From Nocardioides luteus (GTDB lineage Bacteria > Actinomycetota > Actinomycetes > Propionibacteriales > Nocardioidaceae), in assembly GCF_015752315.1 (NCBI RefSeq), contig NZ_JADOVJ010000001.1, forward strand, positions 2,720,501-2,784,500: DNA of 64,000 nucleotides, given 5' to 3'. This document shows, one piece after another, positions 61,299 to 64,000 of this stretch. The notes beneath the pieces are model-generated. The model was given only the letters and a program-made list of their open reading frames with translations. It had not been told where the DNA came from and searched no databases. Within the stretch, counting starts at the first letter, position 1. Each line of letters opens with the position of its first letter. The translations under genes and the position numbers were made by a program.

Positions 61299-62684
61299 CT
61301 AGCGCTTGCGCTTCTCCCGGACCCGCTGCTGGAGCACGATCGGGGTGCCGACGAAGCCGAACTCCTCGCGCAGCCGACGCTCGATGAAGCGCTCGTAGGA
61401 GGCGTCGAGCTTGCCGCTGGTGAACAGGATGAAGGTCGGCGGCGCGGTCGAGGGCTGGGTGCCGAAGAGGATCTTCGGCTGCTTGCCGGAGCGGACCGGG
61501 TGCGGGTGCTCGGCGACGAGGCGGCCGAGGAAGGAGTTGAGCGCGCCCGTGCCGATGCGCGTCTCCCAGCCCTCGAGAGCCTTGTCGAGAGCCGGGACCA
61601 GGCGGTCGACGTGCCAGCCGGTGCGGGCCGTGATGTTGATCCGCGGCGCCCACTGCACCTGGACGAGCTCCCGCTCGATCTCGCGGTCGAGCTGCCAGCG
61701 ACGGTCCTCGTCGACGAGGTCCCACTTGTTGAAGGCGATCACGAGCGCGCGACCGGCCTCGCGGACCGTCTGCAGGATCCGGATGTCCTGCTCGGAGATC
61801 TTCTCGCCGCCATCGATGACCAGCACGGCCACCTCGGCGCGGTCGATCGCGGTGGTGGTGCGCAGGGACGCGTAGTACTCGTGCCCGCTCGACTCCTTGA
61901 CCCGCTTCCTGATGCCCGCGGTGTCGATGAAGCGCCACTCGCGGCCGCCGAGCTCGATCAGCTCGTCGACCGGGTCGACGGTGGTGCCGGCGACGTTGTC
62001 GACGACGGCCCGCTCCTCCTTGGCCAGCTTGTTGAGCAGCGAGGACTTGCCGACGTTGGGCTTGCCGACGAGCGCGATCCGACGCGGGCCACCGATCTCT
62101 GTGCCCTCGGGGAGCGGCGGCGGGTCGGGGAGCACCGCGAGGATCGCGTCGAGCATGTCGCCCGAGCCACGGCCGTGGAGCGCAGAGACCGGCCAGGGCT
62201 CACCGAGCCCGAGGTTCCACAGAGCGGAGGCCTCCGCCTCGGTGCGCATGTCGTCGACCTTGTTGGCAACCAGGACGACCGGCTTGCCGGACTTGCGCAG
62301 GATGCGTACGACCGCCTCGTCGGCGTCGGTGATGCCGACGGTCGCGTCGACCACGAAGAGGACGGCGTCGGCCAGGGAGACCGCGATCTCGGCCTGGGCG
62401 GCGATCCGCTCGGCCAGCCCCTGGGCGTCGGGGTCCCAGCCGCCGGTGTCGACCAGCGTGAACGCCTTGCCGTTCCAGTCGGCGTCGTAGGAGACCCGGT
62501 CGCGGGTCACGCCGGGTACGTCCTGGACGACCGCCTCGCGGCGGCCGATGATCCGGTTGACCAGGGTCGACTTCCCGACGTTGGGGCGGCCGACGACGGC
62601 CACGACGGGCTGTGGCCCGGCCGGGGTCTCGTCAGTCTCGTGCAGGTCTCGTACGTCCTCGTACGAAACGTCGGGGTCAGTCAT
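61299..62684 (-). CDS. der: Ribosome-assembly GTPase Der (EngA)
   Basis: 461 residues with two tandem GTPase domains and a KH-like C-terminal domain, acting in 50S subunit assembly. G1 motifs are GRPNVGKST (about 32-40) and GKPNVGKSS (about 207-215), with DTGGW and DTAGIRK as G3 and NKVD and NKWD as G4. The C-terminus is basic (REKRKR). It overlaps plsC by 8 nt and is the last gene of cmk-plsC-der, a classical arrangement. Confidence 0.97.
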   Translation of the reverse strand: MTDPDVSYEDVRDLHETDETPAGPQPVVAVVGRPNVGKSTLVNRIIGRREAVVQDVPGVTRDRVSYDADWNGKAFTLVDTGGWDPDAQGLAERIAAQAEIAVSLADAVLFVVDATVGITDADEAVVRILRKSGKPVVLVANKVDDMRTEAEASALWNLGLGEPWPVSALHGRGSGDMLDAILAVLPDPPPLPEGTEIGGPRRIALVGKPNVGKSSLLNKLAKEERAVVDNVAGTTVDPVDELIELGGREWRFIDTAGIRKRVKESSGHEYYASLRTTTAIDRAEVAVLVIDGGEKISEQDIRILQTVREAGRALVIAFNKWDLVDEDRRWQLDREIERELVQVQWAPRINITARTGWHVDRLVPALDKALEGWETRIGTGALNSFLGRLVAEHPHPVRSGKQPKILFGTQPSTAPPTFILFTSGKLDASYERFIERRLREEFGFVGTPIVLQQRVREKRKR

Positions 62685-63387
62685 TGTTCTCCTCGCTAGG
62701 TAGCGGACCGGGCAGCTCGCGACCGGTCAACGCCAGGGCATGGTCCTGTTGGACCTGCATGTGCTTCTGGAGCAAACCCGAGACATGCCCGACTTGTTCC
62801 CTGGTACGCGGCCAGCCTACGCGCTCGACGTGGAAAGGCTCGCCATAGACGATGTCGATCCGGGCACCTTTGTGCGGCAGCGACGAGACCCCGCCGCCCG
62901 GGTCGCGGCTGCCGAGCATGGTCACGGGCACCACCGGAGCGCCCGAGGCGAGGGCGAAATAGGCGGCGCCGCGGTTGAAGCGGACCAGGTCGCCGGCACC
63001 CCGGGTGCCCTCCGGGTAGATACCCATCGCGTTGCCCTCGCGCAGCACCTTCAGCGCCGTCTTCACCGCGGCCGGGTCGCTGCCGAACCGGTAGAGCGGG
63101 ATCTGGCCCGCCCAGCGCAGGAACGGGCCGAGGAACCAGTGCTCGAACATCTCCAGCTTGGTCAGCGCGTGCACCGGACGCGGGGTGAAGATCGCCAGCA
63201 GCGGACCGTCGATGATGCCGATGTGGTTGGAGGCGAAGACGACCGCCCCCGTCGCCGGGATGTTCTCCGTCTCGTGCAGCCGGACGTCGTAACGGCGGCG
63301 GATCAGCCGCCGGGCGTGGACGTTGAGGTGATAGAGCGGCCAGCGGGTGGGGTGCTCGACACCATCCGTGTGTGGAAGGTCTCTCAC
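62677..63387 (-). CDS. plsC: 1-Acylglycerol-3-phosphate acyltransferase family protein
   Basis: 236 residues. The HX4D acyltransferase motif is in [10 protein letters not shown], with the YPEGTRG substrate motif and VVPVTMLGS following. This is the cytoplasmic-face membrane enzyme family adding the second acyl chain to lysophosphatidate. The GTG at 63387 overlaps the cmk stop (GTGA). Located between cmk and der as in many actinobacteria. Confidence 0.92.
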   Translation of the reverse strand: MRDLPHTDGVEHPTRWPLYHLNVHARRLIRRRYDVRLHETENIPATGAVVFASNHIGIIDGPLLAIFTPRPVHALTKLEMFEHWFLGPFLRWAGQIPLYRFGSDPAAVKTALKVLREGNAMGIYPEGTRGAGDLVRFNRGAAYFALASGAPVVPVTMLGSRDPGGGVSSLPHKGARIDIVYGEPFHVERVGWPRTREQVGHVSGLLQKHMQVQQDHALALTGRELPGPLPSEENND

Positions 63388-64000
63388 TCCCCCGCCTTCT
63401 CGGCTGTTGCACGCACCGCGGTCTCGACGAGCTCGACCACCGATTCGATGACCTCGTCCAGCGTGTAAGGCGTCGTGTCGACGTGGATCGCCCCCTCCGG
63501 CACCGCCGCACCGCCCTTGGTGGAGTCGATCTTGTCCCGGTTCTCCAGAGAGGCGCGGACGGCTTCGGCGTCGCTGCCACCCTCCTCGGCGGCGCGGCGC
63601 GCAGCTCGGGCGGCCGGGTCGGCGGTGACGTACAGCTTCAGCTCGGCGGCGGGCCACACGGCAGTGCCGATGTCACGGCCCTCGACCACGATGCCGGAGC
63701 CAGCGGCCAGCGCCTGCTCGATCTCCTGCTGCTGGAGGGCGATCAGGCGGGCGCGGACCTCGCGGACGGTGGCGACCGGGGAGACGGCGGCGTTGACCCG
63801 GTCGCTGCGGATCTCGACCGAGACGTCGGCCCCGTCGAGGGCGATCGTGGGGCCGAGCGGGTCGGTTCCGGAGGTGATCACGGGCTTGCCGGCCGCGGCG
63901 GCGACGGCGTCGGCGTCGTGCACGTCGATGTCGTTGCTGAGCATCCACCAGGTCATCGCCCGGTACATCGCGCCGGTGTCGAGGTAGCGCATCCCGAGGC
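63384..64000 (-). CDS. cmk: Cytidylate kinase, 5' end outside window
   Basis: The reverse frame is open to the window edge, so the N-terminal P-loop is missing; about 205 of 225-230 residues are present. RYLDTGAMYRAMTW, the EGRDIGTAV motif, LKLYVTADPAARAARRA and the DKIDSTKGGAAVPEGAIHVD block identify CMP/dCMP kinase. An ATG at 63992 is internal to the conserved SGxxYLDTGAMYR region and not a real start. Coupled to plsC by a 4-nt overlap. Confidence 0.96.
   Translation of the reverse strand, partial: LGMRYLDTGAMYRAMTWWMLSNDIDVHDADAVAAAAGKPVITSGTDPLGPTIALDGADVSVEIRSDRVNAAVSPVATVREVRARLIALQQQEIEQALAAGSGIVVEGRDIGTAVWPAAELKLYVTADPAARAARRAAEEGGSDAEAVRASLENRDKIDSTKGGAAVPEGAIHVDTTPYTLDEVIESVVELVETAVRATAEKAGE

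Noticed and set aside
63384..63992. ATG 63992 as the cmk start
   Set aside because: It falls inside the conserved region around SGxxYLDTGAMYR; the frame stays open to the window edge and the P-loop must lie outside.

Overview
The window is about 70% G+C with dense, often translationally coupled genes, frequent cgtac words, GTG starts and few T-tailed terminators. The gene order gcvP - MerR - DUF151 - MerR - FHA - gcvH - DUF881 - sbp - DUF881 - CDP-alcohol transferase matches the Rv1822-Rv1832 block of Mycobacterium tuberculosis, so this is an actinobacterial chromosome. The overall gene set fits Nocardioides or another Nocardioidaceae, but that genus-level placement is inference.

Layout. 1-13.8 kb (minus): glycine cleavage genes (gcvP behind a single-aptamer glycine riboswitch; gcvH), two MerR regulators, a GarA-type FHA protein, membrane proteins and two CNNM/CBS transporters, interrupted by a drug exporter and its divergent XRE regulator. 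14-19.8 kb: exported cholesterol-oxidase-like enzyme, DUF1048 protein, a DUF222/HNH gene with a scrambled HNH core, a multi-hairpin repeat, gamma-glutamyltransferase. 19.8-28.3 kb: cation/proton antiporter, a three-gene Wadjet/MksBEF-type SMC operon (JetA, JetB, JetC; no JetD seen), an L,D-transpeptidase lipoprotein and a SRPBCC protein. 28.3-34.2 kb: a self-contained fructose PTS (ptsI divergent from fruR-fruK-fruA-ptsH). 34.3-40.2 kb: a DUF5134 membrane protein and a five-gene minus-strand operon joining a CxxC metal-binding-type protein, a cysteine desulfurase-like enzyme, an unrecognised protein with a C-terminal HMA domain, a PLP decarboxylase and a cysteine-synthase/rhodanese fusion. I consider this the best candidate for an undescribed system.

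40.4-51.4 kb: threonine aldolase, flavin monooxygenase, LuxR regulator, an isolated phage holin-endolysin pair, an ArsR-like regulator with a secreted protein, a HelD/HelR-type helicase and a lipoprotein. 51.5-55.7 kb: an accessory segment bounded by roughly 180-bp direct repeats that include the 3' part of tRNA-Pro(GGG). It holds degraded fragments plus a MarR-controlled ABM/quinone-oxidoreductase operon. 55.8-64 kb: gluconate regulator, kinase and permease, an orphan ribbon-helix-helix-like protein, VOC and maleylpyruvate-isomerase-like proteins, a MarR regulator, and the core cmk-plsC-der operon (cmk cut by the window end).

No rRNA, CRISPR array, transposase or intact integrase was seen. 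All family names come from reading the sequence and remembered motifs; no database search was run.
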